In this document: one piece after another, positions 34,988-44,659 of the stretch
How the letters are laid out: each line of letters opens with the position of its first letter
How positions within the stretch are numbered: the first letter of the stretch is position 1
NCBI RefSeq assembly: GCF_002258315.1
Contig: NZ_NOYD01000050.1
Span: 62,001-126,000, forward strand
Source: Rhodococcus sp. 06-462-5
Lineage (GTDB): Bacteria > Actinomycetota > Actinomycetes > Mycobacteriales > Mycobacteriaceae
Direction: 5' to 3'
Length of the DNA stretch: 64,000 nucleotides
Program-made: the position numbers and the translations under genes
Notes under the pieces: generated by a model
Seen by the model: only the letters and a program-made list of their open reading frames with translations
Told to the model about the DNA's origin: nothing
Database searches by the model: none

Positions 34988-35004
34988 GTGATTGAGTTTG
35001 CCGT

Positions 35005-35772
35005 ATGACTGCTGCCGACTGGGCATTGCTGATGGTCGCTGCCACGGCCGCCGGTTGGGTCGACGCCGTGGTGGGCGGAGGTGGCCTCATCCTGTTGCCC
35101 GCCATTCTTCTCGTGGCCCCTCAGCTGACGCAGCAGGCAGCACTGGCGACGAACAAGGCGACTGCCGTGTTCGGTACCGTCGCCGCCGTCGTCACCTTCG
35201 CGCGGAAGGTCTCGCTGAACTGGGCGGTGCTGATTCCGGCAGGCGTCCTCGCCGGTGTGGCCTCGGCGGCAGGCGCTGCTGCGGTGTCGTTGATCGATCG
35301 CGAGCTGTTCATCCCGATCATCATGGTCGTTCTCGTCGGTGTGGCCGTACTGGTCACGTGCCGTCCGACCATCGGTCGAACGGCGGCACCGTCGCCGCCG
35401 ACCCATCGCAAAGTTCTGATCGTCATCGGTTGCGCAGCGGCCGGAATCGGCTTCTACGACGGCATTCTCGGGCCCGGCACCGGAACGTTCCTCATCATCG
35501 TCTTCGCCACGATGCTCGGAACCGAGTTCGTGCGCAGCGCCGCGATGGCCAAGGTGATCAACGTCGGGTCCAACGTCGGTGCCCTCGCCTTCTTCGCCGT
35601 CACCGGCAGCGTCTACTGGCAACTCGGAGCAGTCATGGCGGTATGCAACGTGTTCGGTGCCGTCCTCGGGTCGCGGACAGCGGTCGCCCGCGGTGCCGGA
35701 TTCGTGAGAATCGTCCTGCTCGTCGTGGTGGTGGGGATGGTCGTCCGACTCGGATGGCAACAATTCGGCTAG
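35005..35772 (+). CDS. TauE/SafE-family (TSUP) membrane exporter
   Basis: 255-aa protein with about seven or eight hydrophobic helices and the family's glycine-rich N-terminal signature (AAGWVDAVVGGGGLILLPAI). A second internal repeat begins at GIGFYDGILGPGTGTFLI. TSUP proteins move sulfite, sulfoacetate or other organosulfur and carbon compounds; the substrate here is unknown. It starts 17 bp from the divergent sensor kinase and has no clear ribosome site, so it may be translated from a leaderless mRNA. The tldD gene follows within 11 bp of its stop. Confidence 0.88.
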   Translation: MTAADWALLMVAATAAGWVDAVVGGGGLILLPAILLVAPQLTQQAALATNKATAVFGTVAAVVTFARKVSLNWAVLIPAGVLAGVASAAGAAAVSLIDRELFIPIIMVVLVGVAVLVTCRPTIGRTAAPSPPTHRKVLIVIGCAAAGIGFYDGILGPGTGTFLIIVFATMLGTEFVRSAAMAKVINVGSNVGALAFFAVTGSVYWQLGAVMAVCNVFGAVLGSRTAVARGAGFVRIVLLVVVVGMVVRLGWQQFG

Positions 35773-35783
35773 CGTCTTCAGGC

Positions 35784-37310
35784 GTGACGAGACAATCGGA
35801 TCGGTCGGTCGACGCCGACTTCCTGGCTCTGCCCCTGCAGGCCCTCGCGGACGCCGCCCTGAGCACGGCACGGTCAGCCGGGGCAACACACGCCGATGTT
35901 CGCGTGCAGCGCTTGACGACTCAGTCGATCTCGCTGCGCGACGGCTCCGTTCAATCCGCGATCGACGCCGGTGAGATCGGTCTCGCCGTCCGGGTCGTGG
36001 TCGACGGCACCTGGGGTTTCGCATCGCACGCCGAACTCGGCACCGACGCGGCCGCAGCCACCGCACGCAGTGCAGTCGAGGTGGCCACCGCGCTGCGCGC
36101 ACTCAATCGCGAACGCGTGGAACTCGCCGCCGAGCCGGTGTACTCGAATGCGACGTGGGTGTCGGAGTACGACATCGACCCGTTCGAGGTACCCACCGCC
36201 GAAAAGGTGGCACTGCTGGCCGAGTATTCGTCCCGGCTGGCCGCGTCGGACGGCGTCGACCACGTCACCGCCTCGGTTCTGCAGGTCAAGGAGCAGTCGT
36301 TCTACGCGGATCTGGCCGGCAGCAGCATCACTCAGCAGCGGGTGCGACTCAATCCTCAGTTCGAGGCCACCACGGTGGATCGATCCGCCGGTGCGTTCGA
36401 GACCATGCGCACCCTCGCGCCACCCGTCGGACGAGGCTGGGAGTACCTGGGTGAGCACAGCACCTGGGACTGGGCCGACGAGCTGGCGCGGATCCCCGAA
36501 TGGTTGGCCGAGAAGGTGAAGGCACCGTCCGTCGTGGCAGGACCGACGGATCTCGTCATCGATCCGACCAACCTGTGGCTCACCATTCACGAATCGATAG
36601 GGCACGCAACGGAATACGATCGGGCCATCGGCTACGAGGCCGCCTACGCCGGCACCTCGTTCGCGACCCCGGACCAGTTGGGTACGTTGCGCTACGGATC
36701 GCCCATCATGCACGTCACCGCCGACCGAACCGAGATCAACGGCCTGGCCAGCATCGGCTGGGACGACGACGGAGTGGCGTCGCAGAGATGGGACCTGGTG
36801 CGCGACGGAACACTCGTCGGTTATCAACTCGATCGAGTGTTCGCCCCGAAGCTCGGTCTCGAGCGGTCCAACGGGTGCTCGTATGCCGATTCCCCGCATC
36901 ACGTTCCGATCCAGCGGATGGCGAACGTGTCGCTGCAGGCCGACCCCGACACCGATCGATCCACAGCCGACGTCATCGGTGAGGTGGAGGACGGCATCTA
37001 CGTCGTCGGCGACAAATCCTGGTCGATCGACATGCAACGCTACAACTTCCAGTTCACCGGCCAACGGTTCTACCGAATCCGCAACGGCGTGCTCGACGGC
37101 CAGGTGCGTGATGTGGCGTACCAGGCGACCACCACCGAGTTCTGGGGCTCGATGGAACTGCTCGGCGGACCGTCCACGTGGCGACTCGGCGGCGCATTCA
37201 ACTGCGGCAAGGCCCAACCCGGGCAGGTGGCCGCCGTCAGCCACGGCTGCCCGGTCGCGTTGTTCCGCGGCGTCAATGTTCTCAACACCCGATCGGAGGC
37301 AGGTCGATGA
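35784..37310 (+). CDS. tldD: TldD metalloprotease subunit
   Basis: 508-aa protein of the TldD/PmbA family. The metal-binding HExxxH is seen as HESIGH (His269-His274). In E. coli TldD and TldE form a protease that trims peptides such as microcin B17 precursor and the CcdA antitoxin. I chose the GTG at 35784, just after the exporter stop; an ATG at 35754 would overlap it. The stop overlaps the tldE start by 4 bp (ATGA), so the pair is translationally coupled, as expected for a heterodimer. Whether it acts on peptides in this organism is unknown. Confidence 0.9.
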   Translation: MTRQSDRSVDADFLALPLQALADAALSTARSAGATHADVRVQRLTTQSISLRDGSVQSAIDAGEIGLAVRVVVDGTWGFASHAELGTDAAAATARSAVEVATALRALNRERVELAAEPVYSNATWVSEYDIDPFEVPTAEKVALLAEYSSRLAASDGVDHVTASVLQVKEQSFYADLAGSSITQQRVRLNPQFEATTVDRSAGAFETMRTLAPPVGRGWEYLGEHSTWDWADELARIPEWLAEKVKAPSVVAGPTDLVIDPTNLWLTIHESIGHATEYDRAIGYEAAYAGTSFATPDQLGTLRYGSPIMHVTADRTEINGLASIGWDDDGVASQRWDLVRDGTLVGYQLDRVFAPKLGLERSNGCSYADSPHHVPIQRMANVSLQADPDTDRSTADVIGEVEDGIYVVGDKSWSIDMQRYNFQFTGQRFYRIRNGVLDGQVRDVAYQATTTEFWGSMELLGGPSTWRLGGAFNCGKAQPGQVAAVSHGCPVALFRGVNVLNTRSEAGR

Positions 37311-38683
37311 TCGCGCCGCAGCTCGTGATCGAACGTGCACTCGCCTGCGCGAGTGTCGACGACACCATCGTGATCGTCACCGACTCCAGCGACGCCACTC
37401 TTCGGTGGGCCGGAAACTCCATGACCACCAACGGAATTGCCACCTCCCGACGCTGGGAGGTCATCTCGATCGTGCGTGGGGCGGACGGCACTCGAGTCGG
37501 TACCGTGTCGTCGACGAGTGTCGACCCGGACGACATCGAGGCGGTGGTGCGGGCGAGCGAATCGGCAGCACGATCGGCAGAGACCGCGGAAGACGCGATG
37601 CCGCTGCTGCCTTCGGATTCGGTCGGTGCCGCCTCCGGCTCGGAGAACTGGGACCGCAGTGCGACGCACACGTCGATCGACGTGTTCGGCTCGCTGGCAA
37701 CGGAATTGAACGTCGGATTCGACGGCGAAGACACGCTGTACGGATTCGCGCAGCACACCGTCGACAACGTCTGGCTCGGAACCTCGACCGGTGTGCGCCG
37801 TACGTTCACTCAGCCCACCGGATCGGTCGAGATCAACGGCAAGCGATCCGGTGCGAGCGCCTGGGTGGGGACCGGAACCACCGACTTCCAGGACGTCTCG
37901 GCTCGAGCCATGTTGGTCGAGCTGTCCACCCGACTCGGCTGGGCCCGCAACACCGTCGAACTGCCCGCCGGTCGCTACCAGACTCTGCTGCCACCGTCGG
38001 CGGTGGCCGATCTGATGATCTACCTGATGTGGACCATGGAGGGCCGCGGAGCGCAGGAAGGCCGCACCGCACTCTCGCGGGCCGGGGGGACGAGAGTCGG
38101 CGAGAAACTCACCGACCTGCCATTGACGCTGTACTCCGATCCACTCGCATCCGGACTCGAGTATGCGCCGTTCGTGGTCGCCGGATCGTCGAGTGATTCG
38201 GTATCGGTGTTCGACAACGGCATGGACATCGAGCGCGTCGACTGGGTGCGCGACGGTTCGGTGGCGGCCCTGTCCTACCCGCGCGCAGCAGCACAGAAAT
38301 TCGCCGCACCCGTCGCGGTCCCGGGCAACAATCTCGTCATGACCGGCGGCACCGATACTCGACTGGACGAGATGGTTGCCGCAACCGAGCGCGGCCTGCT
38401 GCTGACCACGCTCTGGTACATCCGAGAGGTCGATCCCACCTCGCTGCTGCTCACCGGGCTGACCAGAGACGGTGTCTACGCCATCGAGAACGGTCGAATA
38501 ACCGGCGCAGTGAACAACTTTCGCTTCAACGAGAGCCCGCTCGATCTGTTGCGACGCGTCACCGAGGCGGGCGCAACGGAGGCGACACTGCCGCGCGAGT
38601 GGAAGGACTGGTTCACTCGCACGGCGATGCCGCCGCTACGCATCCCCGACTTGCACATGTCCTCGGTGAGCGCCGCTCAGTAG
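37307..38683 (+). CDS. tldE: TldE/PmbA-like protease subunit
   Basis: 458-aa TldD/PmbA-family protein without the HExxxH zinc motif of its partner, as in TldE. The start ATG at 37307 overlaps the tldD stop and follows a GGAGG site 8 bp upstream. N-terminal region DSSDATLRWAGNSMTTNG resembles the substrate-binding N domain, and the C-terminal half contains the family's EVDPTSLLLTGLTRDGVY stretch. It is predicted to form the inactive but required half of the TldD-TldE complex. The following gene is convergent, 16 bp away. Confidence 0.88.
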   Translation: MIAPQLVIERALACASVDDTIVIVTDSSDATLRWAGNSMTTNGIATSRRWEVISIVRGADGTRVGTVSSTSVDPDDIEAVVRASESAARSAETAEDAMPLLPSDSVGAASGSENWDRSATHTSIDVFGSLATELNVGFDGEDTLYGFAQHTVDNVWLGTSTGVRRTFTQPTGSVEINGKRSGASAWVGTGTTDFQDVSARAMLVELSTRLGWARNTVELPAGRYQTLLPPSAVADLMIYLMWTMEGRGAQEGRTALSRAGGTRVGEKLTDLPLTLYSDPLASGLEYAPFVVAGSSSDSVSVFDNGMDIERVDWVRDGSVAALSYPRAAAQKFAAPVAVPGNNLVMTGGTDTRLDEMVAATERGLLLTTLWYIREVDPTSLLLTGLTRDGVYAIENGRITGAVNNFRFNESPLDLLRRVTEAGATEATLPREWKDWFTRTAMPPLRIPDLHMSSVSAAQ

Positions 38684-38699
38684 GGCTCGGTAGCGCGAC

Positions 38700-39137
38700 C
38701 TACTTGTCGGGGCCGGAGAGCTCGAGCGCGATGTTGTCGGGGTCGCGGAACTCGAGGATGGACAGTCCGGGCCCGGCGTCCTTGATGCCCTCGTGCGCGA
38801 TGCCCAACTCGTCGAGTGTCTTCACGGCGTCCTCGAGCGCGGCGCGGGTATCGACGGTGAAACTGAGGTGATCGAGTCCGCAACGGTCCTCGGCGAATGT
38901 GTCGTCGCTCGGTGCGACCGGGCGCAGACCGAGCAGGCCGCCACCGAATTTGTAGATGACGCCACCGAAGAGGAACCACAGGGCCTTCTTGGTCTCTTCG
39001 TCCGCGTCGGGATCCCAGGCGTACGCGACGTCGAAGCCGAACACCGAGTCGTAGAACGACCGGGACCGTTCGATGTCGCTGACGGTGAGGCGGACATGGT
39101 TGTAATCGGTCACTGCGATTGGCACGTGGTGCTCCAT
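38700..39137 (-). CDS. VOC-fold (glyoxalase/bleomycin-resistance-like) protein
   Basis: 145-aa protein taken from the ATG at 39137; the open frame upstream is not coding-like. Two beta-alpha-beta-beta-beta halves are visible: NHVRLTVSDIERSRSFYDSV at the start, then LDHLSFTVDTRAALEDAVKTL and ending in LEFRDPDNIALEL. These are the usual VOC metal-site positions (His in NHVRLTV and LDHLSF, Glu in LEFRDPD and near the C-terminus). VOC proteins include isomerases, dioxygenases and drug-binding proteins; no specific reaction can be named. It stands alone between tldE and the PPOX-cobN pair. Confidence 0.8.
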   Translation of the reverse strand: MEHHVPIAVTDYNHVRLTVSDIERSRSFYDSVFGFDVAYAWDPDADEETKKALWFLFGGVIYKFGGGLLGLRPVAPSDDTFAEDRCGLDHLSFTVDTRAALEDAVKTLDELGIAHEGIKDAGPGLSILEFRDPDNIALELSGPDK

Positions 39138-39208
39138 TCCGGCAGCAGGGGAAGCTGCCTCACGAAGCATTCGGAACCGCGCATGCGATCGATGGCATCG
39201 ATCGCTAC

Positions 39209-39589
39209 TCAGGCGGCGGTGATCGCCAATCCGACGGAACCGCTCTTGCCCCGACGCAGCACACTTCCCTTGACCGTGAGCCATCCGACGATTCCGTACT
39301 TCGACGCGATCGCCGCGCGGGCCTTCTCCGTCTCGGCCGCGTCGAGAATCTCGGCCCGTGCGTCGACCGCGTCGCCCTGGGGGTTACCGCGCATGTCGCA
39401 CGGTGCCAGCGTGACCGCGGGGTTGCGGCGTATCCGTTTCACCTTCCACGAATCGGCCACCGTCCAGACCAGCAGCCGATTCCCGTCGAGGGCACCCCAC
39501 AGCGGAGTCGGCACCCCGGTGCCGTCTTTCTTGAACGTCGTCAGCAGGACGTACTTGCCTTTGGCAATATCTTCGAAGGTCGCAGCCAT
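39209..39589 (-). CDS. PPOX-class (probable F420-dependent) oxidoreductase
   Basis: 126-aa split-beta-barrel protein of the pyridoxamine 5'-phosphate oxidase-like class. Visible features are YVLLTTFKKDGTGVPTPLWG and LLVWTVADSWKVKRIRRNP, the usual cofactor-contact segments of actinobacterial members that use F420 or flavin. It lies 18 bp downstream of cobN on the same strand, the same position as Rv2061c beside cobN in M. tuberculosis (from memory). Co-transcription with cobN under the riboswitch is likely. The substrate is unknown. Confidence 0.85.
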   Translation of the reverse strand: MAATFEDIAKGKYVLLTTFKKDGTGVPTPLWGALDGNRLLVWTVADSWKVKRIRRNPAVTLAPCDMRGNPQGDAVDARAEILDAAETEKARAAIASKYGIVGWLTVKGSVLRRGKSGSVGLAITAA

Positions 39590-39607
39590 ACCGCTCAGGG
39601 TACGTCG

Positions 39608-42600
39608 CTACTCCCCTTCGAGCTCGCCCTCGGTTTCCAGGTACACCTGGCGCAACCCGTCGAGAACCTGCTTGTCCGGCTCGGCCCACATCTTTCGCTC
39701 GGCCGCTTCGAGCAGCCGCTCGGCGATACCGTGCAGCGCCCACGGATTGGACTGTTGCATGAACTTCTGGTTCTGCTCGTCGAGTACGTACGTCTCGGCC
39801 AGCTTCTCGTACATCCAGTCCTGCACCACGTCGGTCGTCGCGTCGTAGCCGAACAGGTAGTCGACCGTCGCCGCCATCTCGAACGCGCCCTTGTAACCGT
39901 GCCTGCGCATCGCCTCGAGCCACCGTGGGTTCACCACCCGGGCGCGGAACACTCTCGCGGTCTCTTCCGAGAGCGTGCGCGTGCGCACCGATTCCGGCCG
40001 CGTGCTGTCACCGATGTACGCCTCGGGAGACTTCCCGGTCAACGCACGCACGGTTGCGACCATGCCGCCGTGGTACTGGAAGTAGTCGTCGGAATCGGCG
40101 ATGTCGTGCTCGCGCGTATCGGTGTTCTTGGCGGCGACGGCAATGCGCTTGTAGGCGGTGCGCATGTCGTCCGAGGCGGGAACGCCGTCGAGACCGCGCC
40201 CGTACGCGAAGCCGCCCCAGGTGGTGTAGACCTGCGCCAGGTCGTCGTCGCTGCGCCAGGTCTTGCTGTCGATCAGCTGCAGCAACCCGGCACCGTACGT
40301 GCCCGGCTTCGATCCGAAAATGCGTGTGGTGGAACGCCGTTCGTCACCGTGCTCGGCGAGATCGGCCTGCGCGTGCGCTCGAACGTAGTTCTGATCGGCC
40401 GGCTCGTCCAACACGGCGACCATCCGGACCGCATCGTCGAGCAATGCCAGCACGTGGGGAAACGCGTCACGGAAGAATCCGCTGATGCGGACCGTCACGT
40501 CGATGCGGGGTCGGCCGAGCTCGACGAGGTCGATCACCTCGAGCCGCGTCACCCTGCGCGACGCCTCGTCCCACACCGGCGAGACTCCCAGCAACGCGAA
40601 CACCTCGGCGATGTCGTCGCCGGAGGTCCGCATGGCAGACGTGCCCCACACCGACAGCCCGACCGATTTCGGCCACTCGCCGTGATCCTGGCGGTAGCGA
40701 GCGAGCAGCGACTCCGCCATTGCCTGCCCGGTCTCCCATGCCAACTTCGAGGGCACGGCCTTCGGGTCGACGGAGTAGAAGTTGCGGCCGGTGGGCAGCA
40801 CGTTGATCAGCCCGCGCAACGGTGAACCGCTGGGCCCCGCCGCGATGAAACCGCCGTCGAGCGCGTGCAGTACCTGGGCGATCTCGCGCGAGGTCCCGCG
40901 CAGACGCGGGACGACCTCGGCTGCGGCGAACTCGAGAATCTGTGCAACCACGCCGCCGTGCTCGCCCGCCACCCGCGCGGCCGCGGCAGGATCCCACTGC
41001 GTTGCCTGCATCGCCGCGACCAATCCGTGGGCCACGGCCTCGATGGTGTCGACGCGGGTGCGGTCCTCGTCGCCGTCCTCGCTGAGCCCCAGTGCTTCTC
41101 GCAGACCGGGAACAGTCTGCTCTCCGCCCCACATCTGCCGGGCACGGAGCATCGCGAGCACCAGTTCGACCTCCGCGTCTCCGACGGGTTCCTGGCCCAG
41201 GATGTGCAGTCCGTCGCGGATCTGCACGTCCTTGATCTCGCACAGCCAGCCGTCGACGTGCAACAGCATGTCGTCGAAAACTTCCTCGTCGGGGCGCTCC
41301 TCAAGCCCGAGGTCCTTGTGCATCTGCGCGGCCGTCATCAGGGTCCAGATCTGCTGGCGGATGGCGGGCAACTTGGCCGGGTCGAGTGCCGAGATGTTCG
41401 CGTGCTCGTCCAGCAATTGTTCGAGCCGAGAGATGTCGCCGTAGCTCTCCGCACGGGCCATCGGCGGAATCAGGTGATCGACGAGGGTGGCGTGCGCTCG
41501 GCGCTTGGCCTGCGTGCCCTCCCCCGGATCGTTGACGAGGAACGGATAGATCAGCGGCAGATCTCCCAGAGCCGCATCGGTTCCGCAGGAAGCGGACATA
41601 CCGAGTGTCTTACCCGGAAGCCATTCCAGGTTGCCGTGCTTGCCCAGGTGCACCATGGCGTCGGCACCGAAGCCGCCGTCGGCCTTCGTGGCCGAGATCC
41701 ACCGGTAGGCCGCCAGATAATGATGGCTCGGCGGCAGGTCCGGGTCGTGATAGATCGCAACCGGCTTCTCGCCGAATCCGCGCGGCGGTTGCACCATGAT
41801 CACCACGTTGCCGAATTGCATTGCAGCGATGACGATTTCACCGTTCGGATCGGCAGATCGATCGACGTAGAGATCGCCCGGTGCCGGGCCCCAGTGCTCG
41901 ACGACGCCATCTCGCAGATCTGCGGGAAGCTGCTCGAACCACCGGCCGTACTGCGCGGCCGAGATGCGAATGGGATTGCCCTCGAGCTGGGCGTCGGTGA
42001 GCCAGTTGGGATCCTGGCCGCCGCGGGCGATCAGCGCATGGATGAGCGCGTCACCGTCGCGAGCAGCCAGGCCCGGCACCGAATCCGGGCCGTCCAGCGG
42101 TCCGAGGTCGTAGCCGGCGGTGCGCATGTCCGACATCAACGCGATCGCGCTCGCCGGAGTGTCGAGGCCGACGGCGTTGCCGATCCGCGCATGCTTGGTG
42201 GGATAGGCCGAGAACATCAGGGCGATACGGCGATCGGCAGCCGGAATGTGCCGCAGCCGGGCGTGCCGTACGGCGATGCCTGCCACCCGAGCGGCCCGCT
42301 CGTGGTCAGGGACGTACGTGGTCAGGCCGTCGTCGTCGATCTCCTTGAACGAGAACGGGACTGTGATGAGACGGCCGTCGAACTCCGGAACCGCGACCTG
42401 TGTGGCCACGTCCAGGGGGGAGAGTCCGTCGTCGTTCTCGGCCCACGTCGCACGTGAACTCGTCAGGCACAGACCCTGCAGTATCGGCACGTCGAGCGCG
42501 GCCAGCTCGGCGACGTCCCAGGCCTCGTCGTCCCCGCCTGCCGACGCTCCGGCCGGTTTGGTGCCGCCCGCGGCCAGAACGGTCACGATCAGGGCATCCG

Positions 42601-43213
42601 CCGACTTCAGCGTCTCGAGCAGGTCGGCTTCCGCGGTGCGCAGCGAAGCGCAGTAGATCGGGAGCGCGGTGGCTCCGGCGTTCTCCACCGCGGTGGCGAG
42701 GGCATCGATGTACGTGGTGTTTCCGGCCAGGTGCTGGGCGCGGTAGTACAGGATCGCCACCGTCGGACCGGTGGACTGCGGAGCGGAGCGTCGTTCGAGG
42801 TGGCCCCAGGTGGGCAGGTGCCGCGGTGCGTCGAATCCGTGACCGGTCAGCAACACGGTGTCGGAGAGAAAGTTGTACAGCTGACGGAGGTTGTCGGATC
42901 CACCCTCGGCCAAATAGTTGTGCGCTTGCGCGGCAACGTTGGCGGGCACGGTCGATATCTCCATCAGGTCCGCGTCGGGCGCCTGTTCACCACCGAGCAC
43001 GACGACCGGAAGCCCGGTCGCGAGAACCGCGTCGATACCCGACTCCCAGGATCGACGAGACCCCAGGATGCGCACGATGATCAGCTCGGCCGACTGCGCC
43101 ATCGCCGGGATGTCCTCGGCGAGCAGCCGGGAAGGATTGCCCCAGGTGAAGTCGGCTCCACTGGCACGGGCGCTGAGCAGATCGGTGTCCGACGTGGACA
43201 GCAACAAGAACAC
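39608..43213 (-). CDS. cobN: cobaltochelatase large subunit CobN
   Basis: 1,201-aa magnesium-chelatase H-like protein, the usual length for CobN, which with CobS and CobT inserts cobalt into hydrogenobyrinate a,c-diamide in aerobic B12 synthesis. Typical segments include VHLGKHGNLEWLPGK, LPLIYPFLVNDPGEGTQAKR and SVWGTSAMRTSGDDI. The GTG start at 43213 has a strong GAGGAGGG site. The leader carries a cobalamin riboswitch, so expression should fall when B12 is plentiful. The PPOX gene follows on the same strand. CobS and CobT are not in the window. Confidence 0.95.
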   Translation of the reverse strand: MFLLLSTSDTDLLSARASGADFTWGNPSRLLAEDIPAMAQSAELIIVRILGSRRSWESGIDAVLATGLPVVVLGGEQAPDADLMEISTVPANVAAQAHNYLAEGGSDNLRQLYNFLSDTVLLTGHGFDAPRHLPTWGHLERRSAPQSTGPTVAILYYRAQHLAGNTTYIDALATAVENAGATALPIYCASLRTAEADLLETLKSADALIVTVLAAGGTKPAGASAGGDDEAWDVAELAALDVPILQGLCLTSSRATWAENDDGLSPLDVATQVAVPEFDGRLITVPFSFKEIDDDGLTTYVPDHERAARVAGIAVRHARLRHIPAADRRIALMFSAYPTKHARIGNAVGLDTPASAIALMSDMRTAGYDLGPLDGPDSVPGLAARDGDALIHALIARGGQDPNWLTDAQLEGNPIRISAAQYGRWFEQLPADLRDGVVEHWGPAPGDLYVDRSADPNGEIVIAAMQFGNVVIMVQPPRGFGEKPVAIYHDPDLPPSHHYLAAYRWISATKADGGFGADAMVHLGKHGNLEWLPGKTLGMSASCGTDAALGDLPLIYPFLVNDPGEGTQAKRRAHATLVDHLIPPMARAESYGDISRLEQLLDEHANISALDPAKLPAIRQQIWTLMTAAQMHKDLGLEERPDEEVFDDMLLHVDGWLCEIKDVQIRDGLHILGQEPVGDAEVELVLAMLRARQMWGGEQTVPGLREALGLSEDGDEDRTRVDTIEAVAHGLVAAMQATQWDPAAAARVAGEHGGVVAQILEFAAAEVVPRLRGTSREIAQVLHALDGGFIAAGPSGSPLRGLINVLPTGRNFYSVDPKAVPSKLAWETGQAMAESLLARYRQDHGEWPKSVGLSVWGTSAMRTSGDDIAEVFALLGVSPVWDEASRRVTRLEVIDLVELGRPRIDVTVRISGFFRDAFPHVLALLDDAVRMVAVLDEPADQNYVRAHAQADLAEHGDERRSTTRIFGSKPGTYGAGLLQLIDSKTWRSDDDLAQVYTTWGGFAYGRGLDGVPASDDMRTAYKRIAVAAKNTDTREHDIADSDDYFQYHGGMVATVRALTGKSPEAYIGDSTRPESVRTRTLSEETARVFRARVVNPRWLEAMRRHGYKGAFEMAATVDYLFGYDATTDVVQDWMYEKLAETYVLDEQNQKFMQQSNPWALHGIAERLLEAAERKMWAEPDKQVLDGLRQVYLETEGELEGE

Positions 43214-43284
43214 GGGTAACGCCCTCCTCGGGGGTTTCGCGCCCCTGACTTCGGTACTTCGAGTGATCGGTCAAAACTTGTCTT

Positions 43285-43412
43285 CGACTCGTCGGCGAGA
43301 GGGTCTGACTCCTGCCCCGTCCCGAAGGACCAGGGGCCATCACAGTGGCGCGACCGTACCGGATTCTCGCCGGTTTCCTCTCGGCCGGAGCCGTGGACAT
43401 CGAATGCTACCG
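43285..43412 (-). promoter_or_regulatory. cobalamin riboswitch upstream of cobN
   Basis: Read on the minus strand, the leader contains the conserved B12-aptamer pieces in order: GAGGAAACCGGCGAGAATCC, GGTACGGTCGCGCCACTGTG and GGAGTCAGACC (B12-box region at about 43300-43315). About 70 nt downstream a GGGGCGCGAAACCCC hairpin sits right before the GAGGAGGG ribosome site of cobN. This suggests control of translation start, although the fold was not computed. The outer P1 boundaries are approximate. Confidence 0.88.
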
Positions 43413-43460
43413 GGGCGAGCGTGGAATCGGGCCACCCGTTGCGCTTGTAGCCTGGTGACC

Positions 43461-44591
43461 ATGAGTTCGTCAGAGAGGTCGATGCCCGACGGCTGCCCCG
43501 GAGCGCTGACGACCCATCTGGCCGCAGACGGGCCGCTGGCACGAGTTCGGCTGCCGGGCGGCGTCGTGTTGCCGGGGCAGATGCAGGTGCTGGCGCAGGC
43601 CGCTGCGGAGTTGGGTGACGGCACGTTGGAGCTGACCTCGCGGGGCAATATCCAGGTGCGCGCGGTGTCGGATCCGGACGGCTTCGCGAGCAGGTTGGCC
43701 GACGCAGGCTTGCTTCCGTCCCCGACTCACGAGCGAGTGCGCAACATCCTCGCCTCGCCCCTGTCGGGCCGGGTGGGCGGCCTCACCGATGTGCGCGCGC
43801 TGGTCGGTGCGCTCGACGAGGGCCTGTGCGCGCGATCCGATCTGGCCGATCTGCCGGGTCGGACGCTTTTCGCGCTCGACGACGGCCGAGGCGACCTGTG
43901 CGGACTCGAACCGGACTTCGGTGCCTACGCCCAGGCCGACGGGTCCTACGCGGTGTTGCTGGCGGGCCGGCACAGCGGCGTGCGCGTGGACCGCGACGAT
44001 GTCGTCTCGACGCTGCTGAACTGCGCGGCCGCCTTCGTGGAACTGCGGCAGTCCCAGTGGCGGGTGGCCGAATTGGACGATGGACCGGCGCGGATCCTCG
44101 ACCGGCTCGGGCTCTCGGCCGGCCCCGTCCTGCCGCTGCCCGCACCTGTGGAGGTGCCACCGATCGGATGGCTCGACCAGGACGACGGCCTGGTGGCGCT
44201 GGCTGCCGGATTGGCCAACGGTGTACTCGGGGCGCGGCTCGCCGAGTTCCTCGCGGCCATCGATCGCCCGCTGATCATGACCCCGTGGCGGTCGTTGATC
44301 GTGTGTGATCTGGACGAGGAACCGGCCGAACAGGTCGTCCGCGTGCTCGCCCCGATGGGACTGATCTTCGACGCGGCGTCGCCGTGGATTCGGGTGAGCG
44401 CCTGCACCGGATCTCCGGGGTGCGAGAAGTCGTTGGCCGACGTGCGAGCCGACCTCTCCGCGGCAGTCGAGGCCCGGATGACTCCGCGCGACGAGCGGCA
44501 ACACTGGTCCGGGTGCGAACGGCGTTGCGGAAGGCCCAAGGGCGAGGTGACCGACGTCATCGCGACGGGAATCGGCTACCGCGTGTCCTGA
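43461..44591 (+). CDS. cobG: precorrin-3B synthase CobG
   Basis: 376-aa ferredoxin-nitrite/sulfite-reductase-like protein; CobG is the oxygen-dependent enzyme that makes precorrin-3B and opens the way to ring contraction. Two ferredoxin-like half repeats are present ([30 protein letters not shown]). The 4Fe-4S cysteines are in [12 protein letters not shown] and [14 protein letters not shown]. The ATG at 43461 was chosen because upstream sequence is the riboswitch on the opposite strand. The presence of CobG marks the aerobic B12 route. It is the first gene of cobG-cobH-cobIJ. Confidence 0.93.
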   Translation: MSSSERSMPDGCPGALTTHLAADGPLARVRLPGGVVLPGQMQVLAQAAAELGDGTLELTSRGNIQVRAVSDPDGFASRLADAGLLPSPTHERVRNILASPLSGRVGGLTDVRALVGALDEGLCARSDLADLPGRTLFALDDGRGDLCGLEPDFGAYAQADGSYAVLLAGRHSGVRVDRDDVVSTLLNCAAAFVELRQSQWRVAELDDGPARILDRLGLSAGPVLPLPAPVEVPPIGWLDQDDGLVALAAGLANGVLGARLAEFLAAIDRPLIMTPWRSLIVCDLDEEPAEQVVRVLAPMGLIFDAASPWIRVSACTGSPGCEKSLADVRADLSAAVEARMTPRDERQHWSGCERRCGRPKGEVTDVIATGIGYRVS

Positions 44592-44659
44592 GTGGGTGCC
44601 TTCACCCCAGGTGCGACCGGTTTTCTGCTGAGGGGTCCCTCTCCCCTATCGTGAAACGC

